In this document: positions 24,901 through 32,656 of the stretch, one piece after another | Layout of the letters: each line of letters starts with the position of its first letter | How positions within the stretch are numbered: the stretch's first letter is position 1 | Assembly (NCBI GenBank): GCA_963735005.1 | Contig: CAVTJA010000010.1 | Location: 248,001-312,000 of the forward strand | Reading direction: 5' to 3' | DNA: 64,000 nt | Origin: WTKG01 sp963735005 | GTDB taxonomy: Bacteria; Actinomycetota; Actinomycetes; Actinomycetales; Demequinaceae | Position numbers and translations under genes: made by a program | The notes under the pieces: generated by a model | Seen by the model: only the letters and a program-made list of their open reading frames with translations | Told to the model about the DNA's origin: nothing | The model's database searches: none

Positions 24901-25509
24901 CCGCACTGGGTGCGGGTCCGTGGGAGCGAACACGTCGACGATCCCGCCGCGCACCGCGAACTCGCCGCGCCGCTCCACCATGTCGACGCGTGTGTACGCG
25001 GCGCCCGCGAGCGCCTCGGCAAACTCGGTGAGGTCAAGCCGCTCCCCCGGCCGCGCTTGCACCGGCTGCATGTCCGCCAACCCCCCGACGAGCGGCTGCA
25101 TCAGCGCCCGCATCGGCGCCACAACTACCCGGACCGGCGGCGCGCCGGTCTCGCGCGCGACGGATTCGGGATGGACGATGCGGCGCAGGGTCGCAAGGCG
25201 CGTCGCCACGGTGTCGGAGCGCGGCGAGAGGCGCTCGTGCGGCAGCGTCTCCCAGGCGGGGAACAGCGCGATGCGCTCGTGCGGGATGAACGCCGACAGC
25301 GCCTCTGCGAAGGCCTCGGCCTCGCGGCCGGTCGCGGTCACCACCAAGCGCGGAGCTCCGCCCGACTGCGCGTCCTCCGCGAGCGCCACAAGGGCGGGCA
25401 CGGCGCCGGTCGCGGCGGTCGCGTGGCCCTCGGCTAGCGTCAGCCCCGCGAGCGGCTCGGCGTCGCGGAGAGCGTCGAGGAGCGGGGCGAGGGCGGGCGC
25501 GTCAGTCAC
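21979..25509 (-). CDS. mfd: Transcription-repair coupling factor
   Basis: Mfd displaces RNA polymerase stalled at DNA lesions and recruits UvrA. GTG 25509 (VTDAPALAPLLDAL) has GGAG about 7 nt upstream; the frame extends upstream without homology. The protein is 1176 aa. It has UvrB-like domains at the N-terminus, the CarD-like RNA-polymerase interaction domain (RPGDYVVHEQHGVGRFVEL, about 515-600), then a RecG-type motor with Walker A CGDVGFGKTEIAVRAAF, DEEQRFGV, SATPIPRTL and QLRGRVGRG, and the C-terminal UvrA-masking TRCF domain. All motor motifs are intact. It heads the operon with the lipoprotein and mazG. Confidence 0.97.
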   Translation of the reverse strand: MTDAPALAPLLDALRDAEPLAGLTLAEGHATAATGAVPALVALAEDAQSGGAPRLVVTATGREAEAFAEALSAFIPHERIALFPAWETLPHERLSPRSDTVATRLATLRRIVHPESVARETGAPPVRVVVAPMRALMQPLVGGLADMQPVQARPGERLDLTEFAEALAGAAYTRVDMVERRGEFAVRGGIVDVFAPTDPHPVRIEFFGDEVESLRSFSVADQRSLADVPFLWAPPCRELMITDAVRERARALQEQLPGAADMLGRIASGVAVEGMESLIPVLVERLVPLMGLLPRATRVLAVEPERLARRADDLIKTSHEFLGAAWTSAAAGAKTPLDVSAGSFLTLEEVQEAAAARGITWATVGPFGAAGAVETGLAEPEDTAGQLDRALAAVRAKVADGWRVVVTTAGSGSAQRIAEQFGEIGVAARVQEAYEPVDNVVSVVPHVNHAGWEAAGARVLHLSELNLTGRAGTHGGRKVRTASRRRNAVDPLQLRPGDYVVHEQHGVGRFVELTQRTVRGTEREYLVIEYAASKKGQPADRLSVPTDQLDQVTKYVGGETPSVNKMGGSDWAKTKGKARKAVKEIAAELIRLYSARMATKGREFGPDTPWQRELEEAFAYVETPDQLSSIDEVKEDMEKPVPMDRLICGDVGFGKTEIAVRAAFKAIQDGTQVAVLCPTTLLVKQHVDTFNERFAQFPVKIASLSRFQTDKEAREVLAGMSAGTIDLVIGTHRLLTGQAHFKELGLVIVDEEQRFGVEHKETLKAMRTNVDVLAMSATPIPRTLEMAVTGIREMSTLATPPEDRHPILTYVGPHEDQQIIAAIRRELLREGQVFYIHNTVASIDRTAARIRELVPEARVAIAHGQMGEHQLEQTIVDYYEKRFDVLVCTTIVETGLDISNANTLIVDHAERFGLSQLHQLRGRVGRGRDRAYAYFLYPADRTLTELAHDRLRTIAANTDLGSGIAVAMKDLEIRGAGNLLGGEQSGHIEGVGFDLYVRMVGEAVAAFKGDGGGEERAPMTIELPIDAHIPSEYIEGERLRLEAYRKIADADTADQLDAIAEELADRYGAAPDVVENLLTVARLRLEVRACGITDVISQGKYVRFSPVELPESAAMRIRRIYPGTVFKPALRQILVPAATTSTVGGKPIEGLPVLDWVRGVLAATALGAGQAAPDAG

Positions 25510-25705
25510 GGTTCTCCAGGGTCTGTGCGGGCGGCTGCGCCCGCGTGCGGGCACGACGACAGGTCCGGCGCGAGCCGGCTCCACCATGCTAGTTCGCTCA
25601 CCAGGACGCCAAGACGCCCGCACGAGCGCTGGCGCCTCGGTTTCGACAATGTAAATTCTTGCCCCTAGCCCAGGCGCGCGGCATCCAACCTGTTAACGTC
25701 GCCTC

Positions 25706-26347
25706 ATGACTCGCACACCCGCATGGCTCATGGCCGCTGCTCTTGGAGCCACAGCCCTCGGCGCGTGTGCGCCCTCTCCGTCGCCGACCGTCACCGAGAC
25801 CATCAAGGTCGCCGTCACGGTGACCCCGACCGCCACGGCCACCACGCTCGCGCCGGAGGACCAAGCCTTCCCCGACTGGGAGATCACGCCCACCGGCATC
25901 GGCCCCATGACCCTGAACCTCAACTATGACGAGTTGGGAATCCTGACGGGCCTGGACTACTCCGGCGACCTCGACACGTTCGAGGGTGCCTGCGCGACGT
26001 TCAGCCTGGGCGGCGCCGGCGCGCTCTCCACGATGTATGCCCTCGCCTCGTCGCAGGGCGCGACCGGCCACATCGACAGCTACACGCTGTATGCGAGCGA
26101 CTCCTACGACGGCGGGTATCCCACGACGGTCGACGGCATCACCATCGGCTCAAGCATGACCGACCTCGACAAGGCCTACGGCGACGGCCTCGTCACGGAG
26201 GAGTACCTCTACGACCCCACGTGGACCCGTGCCTACGTGCTGGACGGCGACTACGGAATGCTGTTCTTGGTGGACGACACCAACACCGTCTCGTCGATCA
26301 CCGTAGGCCGCGACCCGCAGTACCTGTACATCGAGGGCTGCGCGTAG
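25706..26347 (+). CDS. Secreted lipoprotein of unknown function
   Basis: A 213-residue protein with a signal peptide and lipobox ATALGAC (C21), followed by a Thr/Val/Pro linker (about 22-50) and a compact extracytoplasmic domain rich in Asp, Tyr and Gly. The phrase ITIGSSMTDLDKAYGDGL resembles a recurring IxxGxSxxxVxxxLG pattern of BLIP/OmlA-type lipoproteins, but similarity is weak. Cysteines at the domain start (GACATF) and C-terminus (IEGCA) could pair. TAACGT lies exactly 6 nt before the ATG, suggesting leaderless translation. It converges on the arabinofuranosidase gene with a 3-nt gap. Confidence 0.7.
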   Translation: MTRTPAWLMAAALGATALGACAPSPSPTVTETIKVAVTVTPTATATTLAPEDQAFPDWEITPTGIGPMTLNLNYDELGILTGLDYSGDLDTFEGACATFSLGGAGALSTMYALASSQGATGHIDSYTLYASDSYDGGYPTTVDGITIGSSMTDLDKAYGDGLVTEEYLYDPTWTRAYVLDGDYGMLFLVDDTNTVSSITVGRDPQYLYIEGCA

Positions 26348-26350
26348 GCG

Positions 26351-27847
26351 TCAGCCGGTCACCGCGCGCACCATTACCCACGCCGCGGGCGGCAGGGTGA
26401 GCGCCGCGCGGCCAGCGTCCACCGCGACGTCCACCGCGCGCGGCGTGACGCGATTAGGCGAGGCGGCAGTGTTCGCCGCGTCGATGTCGTCGTCGAAAAT
26501 GCCCTCGGCCTCGACCGACGCGATCGACCCAAAACCCGACAGGTCGAGCGCCACCTCGTGCGCCGCACCAGGGTCGCGGTTCACAAGGCAGAGCGTGTGC
26601 CGCCCGGCGCCGTCCCACGTCGCGGCCACCGTCACGGCGTCCACCTGGCCGTGCTTGGCCGTGTCGACCGTGGGCCCGTCCACGTGCGCGCGCAGCACCG
26701 TCGGGTGCGCGTGCGCGGCCGTGAGGGCGAATGGGTAGAAGGTGGTCTGCCGCCACGCAGCGCCACCCGGCTCGGTCATGATGGGCGCGATCACGTTGAC
26801 GAGCTGGGCGAGGCTCGCGGCCTTCACGCGGTCCGCGTGCCGCACGAGCGTCGCCAGCATGTCCCCCACCACCACGGCGTCGGCCACGGAGTAGACGTCC
26901 TCGAGCAGGCGCGGCGCCTGCGGCCAGTCCTTGGGGATCTCGGCGGGCGTGCGGCTGATGTACCAGACGTTCCACTCGTCGAACGAGATGTTGATCTGCT
27001 TGTCCGAGCCCTTGGCGGCGCGCACCTCGTCCGCGGCCTCCACCACCCCGTCGATGAACTCGCTCATGTCGTGGCCCGAGGCGAGGAACGACGCCATATC
27101 GCCGTCCTGCGGCTCGTAGTACGCGTGCGCCGAGATCAGGTCGACGTAGTCGTAGCAGTGGCCGAGCACCACCCGCTCCCACTCGCCGAACGTAGGCATC
27201 TGCCGCCCCGAGCTACCGCACGCCACGAGCGTGAGGCCGTCCTCGGCCAGGCGCATCGCGCGCGCCATGTCGAGCGCCGCGCGGCCGTACTGGTCCGGCG
27301 TCATCTGGCCGATCTGCCACGGCCCGTCCATCTCGTTGCCCAGGCACCACATCTTCACGCCGTGCGGCTGTTCCACGCCGTGCGAGCGGCGCAGGTCGCT
27401 CAGCGCCGTGCCGCCCGGGTGGTTGCAGTACTCGAGCAGGTCAACGGCGGCCTCGGTCGCGCGCGTGCCGATGTTGACGGCCATCATGGGCTCGATGCCC
27501 GTCAGGCGACACCACGCCATGAACTCGTTGGTGCCAATCTCGTTGGTCTCAAGCGAGTGCCATGCAAGGTCCCGCCTGCGCGGCCGCAGCTCCACCGGAC
27601 CCACGCCGTCCTCCCAGCGGTACGACGACACGAAGTTGCCGCCCGGGTACCTGACCGTCGTGACGCCCAACTCGCGGGTCAGGTCGATGACGTCCTGGCG
27701 GAAGCCGTCCGGGGTGGCCGTGGGGTGGCCCGGCTCGTAGATGCCCGAATACACCGCTCGCCCAAGGTGCTCCACGAACGAGCCGAACAGCCGACGGTCG
27801 AGCTCGCCCACGACGTCGTCCGGGCTTACGGCAATCGCGGCGCGCAT
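26351..27847 (-). CDS. GH51 alpha-L-arabinofuranosidase
   Basis: Glycoside hydrolase releasing terminal L-arabinose from arabino-oligosaccharides by a retaining mechanism. ATG 27847 begins the family N-terminus (DRRLFGSFVEHLGRAVYSGIY). The protein has 498 aa. The TIM barrel holds VRYPGGNFVSSYRWEDGVGP, the acid/base glutamate in CLGNEMDGPWQIG and the nucleophile in INISFDEWNVWY; a C-terminal beta-sandwich follows. There is no signal peptide, so it works inside the cell on imported oligosaccharides. It lies near araA-araD-araB on the same strand, supplying their substrate. Confidence 0.94.
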   Translation of the reverse strand: MRAAIAVSPDDVVGELDRRLFGSFVEHLGRAVYSGIYEPGHPTATPDGFRQDVIDLTRELGVTTVRYPGGNFVSSYRWEDGVGPVELRPRRRDLAWHSLETNEIGTNEFMAWCRLTGIEPMMAVNIGTRATEAAVDLLEYCNHPGGTALSDLRRSHGVEQPHGVKMWCLGNEMDGPWQIGQMTPDQYGRAALDMARAMRLAEDGLTLVACGSSGRQMPTFGEWERVVLGHCYDYVDLISAHAYYEPQDGDMASFLASGHDMSEFIDGVVEAADEVRAAKGSDKQINISFDEWNVWYISRTPAEIPKDWPQAPRLLEDVYSVADAVVVGDMLATLVRHADRVKAASLAQLVNVIAPIMTEPGGAAWRQTTFYPFALTAAHAHPTVLRAHVDGPTVDTAKHGQVDAVTVAATWDGAGRHTLCLVNRDPGAAHEVALDLSGFGSIASVEAEGIFDDDIDAANTAASPNRVTPRAVDVAVDAGRAALTLPPAAWVMVRAVTG

Positions 27848-27962
27848 CAGCGGGCGCTCGCGGGGACGGGATTGGCGCGGCTGGCTGGCGTAGTCGTGGT
27901 GTTCACCGCACCAGTCTGGCACGGGCCGGCGCCCCGGGAGCGGGACGCCCGGACGCCGTTGC

Positions 27963-27968
27963 TAGGCT
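27963..27968 (+). promoter_or_regulatory. Leaderless -10 hexamer of the pentapeptide-like gene
   Basis: TAGGCT followed by exactly 6 nt (CGGGGC) and ATG at 27975. No ribosome site is visible other than this GGGG. Confidence 0.45.
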
Positions 27969-27974
27969 CGGGGC

Positions 27975-28619
27975 ATGTTCGAGATCGACACGCTGCCGGA
28001 CCTCGACCCCGCCACCGCCGCCGACCTCGTGGGGCGCGCCGTGCTCGACGGCAGGGCCCTCACAGACCTTGACTTGGGCGACGCCTCCGTGGCGGGGGTG
28101 CGGATGCTCGAGTGCCTTCTCCAGGACGTACGCGCCGGCCAGCTCGACCTGCCGTCGTGGGTCGCGACCGAAGTCCACTTGCTGCGACTGCGGATGGCCA
28201 AACTCAGCGCCGGCGGCGCGACGCTGCGCGAGGTAGGCGGGCGCGAGCTACGCATCGGCGCGCTGATGCTTGAGCAGGCGGACCTCACGGACGTCACCGT
28301 GGACGGCGGCAAGCTCGACCTTGTGTCGCTGCGCGGATCAAAGCTGCGCCGCGTGACCCTCAAGGACTGTGCGATCGGCATGCTCGACGTGTCCGAGTGC
28401 GAGCTCGAGGACGTGGTTGTGGACGGTGGCCACGTGGACGAGCTGGTGACCGGACCCGGGCCGTGCCGCGGGTTGGACGTCACGCGCACGACGCTGGCGC
28501 GCGTTGCGAACCCGGGCGAGCTACGCGGCCTGCGCATGACGCTCGCCCAAGCGGAGTCCCTCGCGGACCAGCTCGCCACCGCCTTGGGCGTCGACCTGGT
28601 CCGCGAGGAGTCAGCCTAG
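27975..28619 (+). CDS. Pentapeptide-repeat-like beta-helix protein
   Basis: A 214-residue cytoplasmic protein without signal or membrane segment. From about residue 60 the sequence follows a five-residue rhythm of hydrophobics (MLEQADLTDVTVDGGKLDLV, GSKLRRVTLKDCAIGMLDVS, ECELEDVVVDGGHVDELVTG), characteristic of degenerate pentapeptide repeats forming a right-handed quadrilateral helix. Such proteins include DNA mimics that protect gyrase, but most are uncharacterised and the repeats here are irregular. It converges on araA with a 4-nt stop overlap (CTAG). The link to arabinose use is positional only. Confidence 0.7.
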   Translation: MFEIDTLPDLDPATAADLVGRAVLDGRALTDLDLGDASVAGVRMLECLLQDVRAGQLDLPSWVATEVHLLRLRMAKLSAGGATLREVGGRELRIGALMLEQADLTDVTVDGGKLDLVSLRGSKLRRVTLKDCAIGMLDVSECELEDVVVDGGHVDELVTGPGPCRGLDVTRTTLARVANPGELRGLRMTLAQAESLADQLATALGVDLVREESA

Positions 28620-30139
28620 AGCGGCTGCGCCAGGCGGTAATACGCCGCGTTGGCGCGAATCTCGTTCTCGAAAGCCGGCACCGTGGTCGACTCGTCGATC
28701 GCGAGCAGTTCGATCTTCGACATCCGGGCAAATTCGCGGAACACCTCGAGCCCCACCTGGTTCGACATCACGGTGTGGTGCGCGGCGCCAGCCATCAGCC
28801 ACGACGTCGCAGACGTGGTGAAGTCGGGGCGCGGTTTCCACACGGCGTGACCCACCGGGAGGTTGGGCATCGCCTCGGGCAGCGCCACGTTGTCCACCAC
28901 GTTTGCGACGAGGCGGAACCGCTCGCGCATGTCGGACAGCGCGACCACGATCGCCGGGCCGGCGTCGGCGGTAAAGACCAGGCGGACAGGGTCCTCCTTG
29001 CCGCCGATGCCGAGCGGGGAGATCTCGAGCCGCGCCTTCTTGCTGGACAGCGAGGGGCTCACCTCGAGCATGTGCGCGCCGAGGATCAACTCCTTGCCGG
29101 GCTCAAGGTGGTACGTGTAGTCCTCCATCAGGCTCGCGCCGCCGGGGAGGCCGGTGCCCATGACGGCCGCCGCGCGCACGAGCACGGCGGTCTTCCAGTC
29201 GCCCTCGGCACCGAAGCCGTAGCCGTCGGCCATGAGGCGCTGAACCGCGAGGCCGGGGAGCTGGCGGAGCTCGCCAAGGTCCTCGAACGAGTCCGTGAAC
29301 GCCGTGAAGCCGCCCGCCTCGAGGAAGTTGCGCAGCCCGAGTTCGATGCGCGCGCCGTAGATGAGCGAGTCGGCGCGGTCGCCGCCGGGAAGCAGCTCGG
29401 GGGCGACGTCGTACAGGTCGACGTACTCCTCGACGAGCTTCTTGGCGCCGGCCTCGGACGTCGCGTGGACGGCCTCGGCGAGCTCGTTAATGCCCCAGGT
29501 GTTGACCTGGACGCCCAGCCGAATCTCAGCCTCGGTCTTGTCGCCCTCTGTGACGGCGACGTACCGCATGTTGTCGCCGAACCGGGCGACCTTCATGTTC
29601 AGGGTCGCCCACCGGCCCAGCGCGGCGCGCTGCCAGTTGCCGACGCTCTTCTGCACGGCCGGGTCGGAAGCGTGGCCGACCACGGTGGTGCGGGGCAGGC
29701 CCATGCGCGACTCAATGTACGCGTGCTCTCGGTCTCCGTGCGCGGCCTGGTTGAGGTTCATGAAGTCCATGTCGATGGAGTCCCACGGCAGCTTCACGTT
29801 CGCCTGCGTGTGCAGGTGCAGCATCGGCTTGGCATTCGCGTCGAGCCCGGCGATCCACATCTTGGACGGGCTGAACGTGTGCATCCACGCCACGACGCCA
29901 AGCACGTTGTCGGTGGAATTCGCCTCAAGGAAGAAGCGGCGGATGGCGTCCGAGCTCTTGAGGACGGGCTTCCAGACGATCTTGACGGGGACGTCGCCTG
30001 CCTGGTTCAGCAGTGCCACGACCTCCTTCGACTGCTCCGCGACCTGCGCGAGCGTCTCGGGCCCGTACAGATCCTGGCTGCCAGTGGCGAACCAGATCTC
30101 GAATCCGTCAAGATCGGGAAGGACGCTGCGTGATGACAT
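28616..30139 (-). CDS. araA: L-arabinose isomerase
   Basis: Converts L-arabinose to L-ribulose, the first step of the isomerase pathway; a Mn-dependent cytosolic hexamer. The 507-aa length is standard. Visible family blocks are WFATGSQDLYGPETL near 15-29, VVAWMHTFSPSKMWIAGL near 108, GLPRTTVVGHASDP, the metal/active-site region TDSFEDLGELRQLPGLAVQRLMADGYGFGAEGDWK near 310-345, and HMLEVSPSL. ATG 30139 has AAGGAG inside the end of araD. It is the last gene of araB-araD-araA. Confidence 0.96.
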   Translation of the reverse strand: MSSRSVLPDLDGFEIWFATGSQDLYGPETLAQVAEQSKEVVALLNQAGDVPVKIVWKPVLKSSDAIRRFFLEANSTDNVLGVVAWMHTFSPSKMWIAGLDANAKPMLHLHTQANVKLPWDSIDMDFMNLNQAAHGDREHAYIESRMGLPRTTVVGHASDPAVQKSVGNWQRAALGRWATLNMKVARFGDNMRYVAVTEGDKTEAEIRLGVQVNTWGINELAEAVHATSEAGAKKLVEEYVDLYDVAPELLPGGDRADSLIYGARIELGLRNFLEAGGFTAFTDSFEDLGELRQLPGLAVQRLMADGYGFGAEGDWKTAVLVRAAAVMGTGLPGGASLMEDYTYHLEPGKELILGAHMLEVSPSLSSKKARLEISPLGIGGKEDPVRLVFTADAGPAIVVALSDMRERFRLVANVVDNVALPEAMPNLPVGHAVWKPRPDFTTSATSWLMAGAAHHTVMSNQVGLEVFREFARMSKIELLAIDESTTVPAFENEIRANAAYYRLAQPL

Positions 30140-30141
30140 TT

Positions 30142-30846
30142 CTACTTCTCCTTTGAAGGTTGTCCGTAGACGTTCTGATAGCGGTCAAAAAGTGAGTCGA
30201 TGTGTTCTTGGGCGATCGGGACAAGGTCCCCGCCCTGCTTGGCAATGTGCACAGTGCGCGCAACGTCCTCGCACATGACCGCGGCCTTGACCGCGTCCCG
30301 CGCGTCCTTGCCGATGGTGAAGACGCCGTGGTTCTGCATCAGCACGGCGCGCGAGCGGTGGCCGGTCAGCGTCTTGACGATGCCGCGGCCGATGGAGTCG
30401 TCGCCGATGATCGCGAACGGGCCCACGGGGATGTCCCCGCCGAACTCGTCGGCCATCGCGGTGATGACACACGGGATAGGCTCGGCGCGCGCGGCCCAGG
30501 CGGTCGCGTACGTGGAGTGCGTGTGCACCACGCCGCCGACGTCGGGCATGTTGCTGTACACGTACGCGTGAGCGGCGGTGTCGCTTGACGGGCTGCGCGC
30601 CGAGCCGGGCTCGCCCGGGATCGGGTTGCCGTCCAGATCGCACACGACCATGTTCTCGGGCGCGAGGTCCGGGTAGCTGACGCCGCTGGGCTTGATGACA
30701 AAGAGGTCGAAGCCCGGCACGCGGCCGCTGACGTTGCCGCCGGTCCACACCACCAGCTCGTAGGTCACCAATTCCTGGTGCAGCGCCGCAACCTGCTCGC
30801 GAACCTTGGCAACCGCCGCGGCGGCCTCTGCTGGAACTCCGGTCAT
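30142..30846 (-). CDS. araD: L-ribulose-5-phosphate 4-epimerase
   Basis: Zn-dependent class II aldolase-family enzyme converting L-ribulose 5-phosphate to D-xylulose 5-phosphate. The protein has 234 aa. Landmarks are VWTGGNVSGRVPG (substrate phosphate contacts), FVIKPSGVSYPDL, SSDTAAHAYVYSNMPDVGGVVHTHSTYATAWA with the zinc histidines, and LMQNHGVFTIG with the third His. The ATG overlaps the araB stop by 4 nt (ATGA), and araA starts 2 nt after its stop, so the three genes form one translationally coupled operon. Confidence 0.95.
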   Translation of the reverse strand: MTGVPAEAAAAVAKVREQVAALHQELVTYELVVWTGGNVSGRVPGFDLFVIKPSGVSYPDLAPENMVVCDLDGNPIPGEPGSARSPSSDTAAHAYVYSNMPDVGGVVHTHSTYATAWAARAEPIPCVITAMADEFGGDIPVGPFAIIGDDSIGRGIVKTLTGHRSRAVLMQNHGVFTIGKDARDAVKAAVMCEDVARTVHIAKQGGDLVPIAQEHIDSLFDRYQNVYGQPSKEK

Positions 30847-32519
30847 GACAGCACCTCGCGTCGCATCGCCTTGAGGCGCTTCATCACGTCGTTAGCGCCA
30901 CGACCAAAGTAGTCGTGAATCTGGGCGTATTCGGCGAACAGCCGGTCGTAGGCATCGGCCGCCTGCGGGTCTGGCTGGTACGCGCCGCGGATCGCGCGGC
31001 CCATCACGTTGCCAGCCTCGGCCACCGACGGGTACGCCCCGGCTGCGACGGCGGCGTGGATCGCGCTGCCGAGCGCGGGGCCCTGCTCCGAGTCGATCGT
31101 GGACAGCGGCAGGCGGAGGATGTCCGCGTACATCTGCATGAGCGCCTTGTTCTTGAGCAGGCCGCCCGCGACCATGAACTCGGTCACGGGGACGCCGGAC
31201 TTGTTAAAGGCCTCGACGATGGTGCGGGTGCCGAACGCAGTGGACTCGAGAAGCGCGCGGTAGCCCTGCTCGGCTCGCGTCGCGAGCGTCTGGCCCACGA
31301 CCACGCCGGAAAGCGTGGTGTCGACGAGCACGGAGCGGTTGCCGTTGTGCCAGTCGAGCGCGACGAGGCCGTGGGCGCCGACGGGCTCCTCGAAGGCGAG
31401 ATCAGTGAGGTGCTGGTGAATGGACTTCCCGGCCGCCTTGGCGTCCTCGAAGTAGCGGCCCGGCACCTGGTTTTCGACGTACCACGCGAAGATGTCGCCC
31501 ACGCCGGACTGGCCCGCCTCGTAGCCGTAGAAGCCAGCCATGATGCCGCCGTCAACGACGCCGCACATGCCCGGCACATCGGCGAGCGTGCTGCCGTTCA
31601 TGACGTGGCAGGTGGACGTGCCCATGATGGCGAGCATCTGGCCCGGCTCGACGGCCTTGGCCGCGGGGGCGGTCACGTGCGCATCGACGTTGCCCACCGC
31701 GACCGCGATGCCCTCGGGCAGCCCCGTCCACTCCGCCGCCTGCGCGGTGAGCGTGCCTGCGGCATCGCCAAGCTGGCCGATGGGGTGGGCAAGCTTGTTC
31801 GCGGCGAACCCCTTGAACCTGGGGTTGAGCGCCTCTTCGAACGCCTCGTTCGGGTAGTTGCCATCCTGCAGGATGCCCTTGTAGCCGGCAGTGCACGCGT
31901 TGCGGACGTAGGCGCCGCACAGCTGCCAGACGATCCAGTCCGCCGCCTCGACCCAGTGGTCCATGCGCTCGAAGATCTCGGCGTCCTCTTCGAGGAGCTG
32001 GAGCGCCTTCGCGTACTCCCACTCCGAGGAGATGAAGCCGCCGTAGCGCGGAAGCCACGGCTCGCCGCGCTCGCGCGCGACCTCGTTGATGCGGTCCGCC
32101 TGGGCCTGGCCAGCGTGGTGCTTCCACAGCTTGACGTAGGCGTGCGGGCGGTCGCGGAACCCGTCAACCTCGCAAATCGGCGTTCCGTCCGCGAGCACCG
32201 GCAGCGGCGTCGACGCGGTGAAGTCGGTGGCGATGCCGATCACGTTTGCGGGGTCAATCCCGGCGGCCTTGACCGCGGCGGGGACGGCCTTCTGGAGCAC
32301 CTCGCGGTAGTCGTTCGGATCCTGGAGCGCCCACTCGGGCGGGAGCTTCTCACCAGTCGCGGCGAGCTCGTCGTCCATGACTGCGTGGGGGTACTCGTGG
32401 ACGGCGGTTCCAAGCTCGGCGCCGTCGCTCACGCGCACGACGAGCGCGCGCCCGGACAACGTCCCGTAGTCGACGCCAATGACGTACCGTTCAGTTTCCT
32501 CAGTCGTGTTGCCAGCCAC
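30843..32519 (-). CDS. araB: L-ribulokinase
   Basis: FGGY-family kinase that phosphorylates L-ribulose with ATP. The 558-residue protein begins YVIGVDYGTLSGRALVVRV (phosphate-binding DYGT loop) and contains the FGGY signature region VGDIFAWYVENQVP and the C-terminal EFMVAGGLLKNKALMQMYADIL with LPLSTIDSEQGPALGSAIHAAVAAG. GTG 32519 has AAGGAGAGG about 7 nt upstream. It is the first gene of the catabolic operon. A strong hairpin separates it from the sugar-binding gene upstream, so the binding protein and enzymes may be expressed at different levels. Confidence 0.95.
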   Translation of the reverse strand: MAGNTTEETERYVIGVDYGTLSGRALVVRVSDGAELGTAVHEYPHAVMDDELAATGEKLPPEWALQDPNDYREVLQKAVPAAVKAAGIDPANVIGIATDFTASTPLPVLADGTPICEVDGFRDRPHAYVKLWKHHAGQAQADRINEVARERGEPWLPRYGGFISSEWEYAKALQLLEEDAEIFERMDHWVEAADWIVWQLCGAYVRNACTAGYKGILQDGNYPNEAFEEALNPRFKGFAANKLAHPIGQLGDAAGTLTAQAAEWTGLPEGIAVAVGNVDAHVTAPAAKAVEPGQMLAIMGTSTCHVMNGSTLADVPGMCGVVDGGIMAGFYGYEAGQSGVGDIFAWYVENQVPGRYFEDAKAAGKSIHQHLTDLAFEEPVGAHGLVALDWHNGNRSVLVDTTLSGVVVGQTLATRAEQGYRALLESTAFGTRTIVEAFNKSGVPVTEFMVAGGLLKNKALMQMYADILRLPLSTIDSEQGPALGSAIHAAVAAGAYPSVAEAGNVMGRAIRGAYQPDPQAADAYDRLFAEYAQIHDYFGRGANDVMKRLKAMRREVLS

Positions 32520-32572
32520 GGTGACCTCTCCTTAGTTATTCCCCTGGGTGTCCCACATCAATTCGTGGCGAA

Positions 32573-32602
32573 GGTGGGACCCCGGCGAACCGAGGCCCCA
32601 CC
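32573..32602 (-). terminator. Hairpin between sugar-binding gene and araB
   Basis: Arms GGTGGGACCCCGG and CCGAGGCCCCACC pair over 13 positions with two non-Watson-Crick pairs around a CGAA loop. It lies 55 nt downstream of the binding-protein stop and 54 nt upstream of araB. It probably ends or attenuates the upstream transcript. Confidence 0.65.
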
Positions 32603-32656
32603 GCCACCGACGTACGGGCCGCGCCTTCCAACGCTGCGTACGCCGTCATGCATGAA

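Noticed and set aside
26491..26508. Third partial match (CGTCGAAAATGCCC) to the repeat-protein upstream element
   Set aside because: Only the AAAATGCCC core matches, it lies inside the arabinofuranosidase coding region and the flanking blocks are missing.
26558..30133. Long plus-strand frames opposite the arabinofuranosidase and araA
   Set aside because: Composition-driven; the catalytic motifs of GH51 and AraA are on the minus strand.
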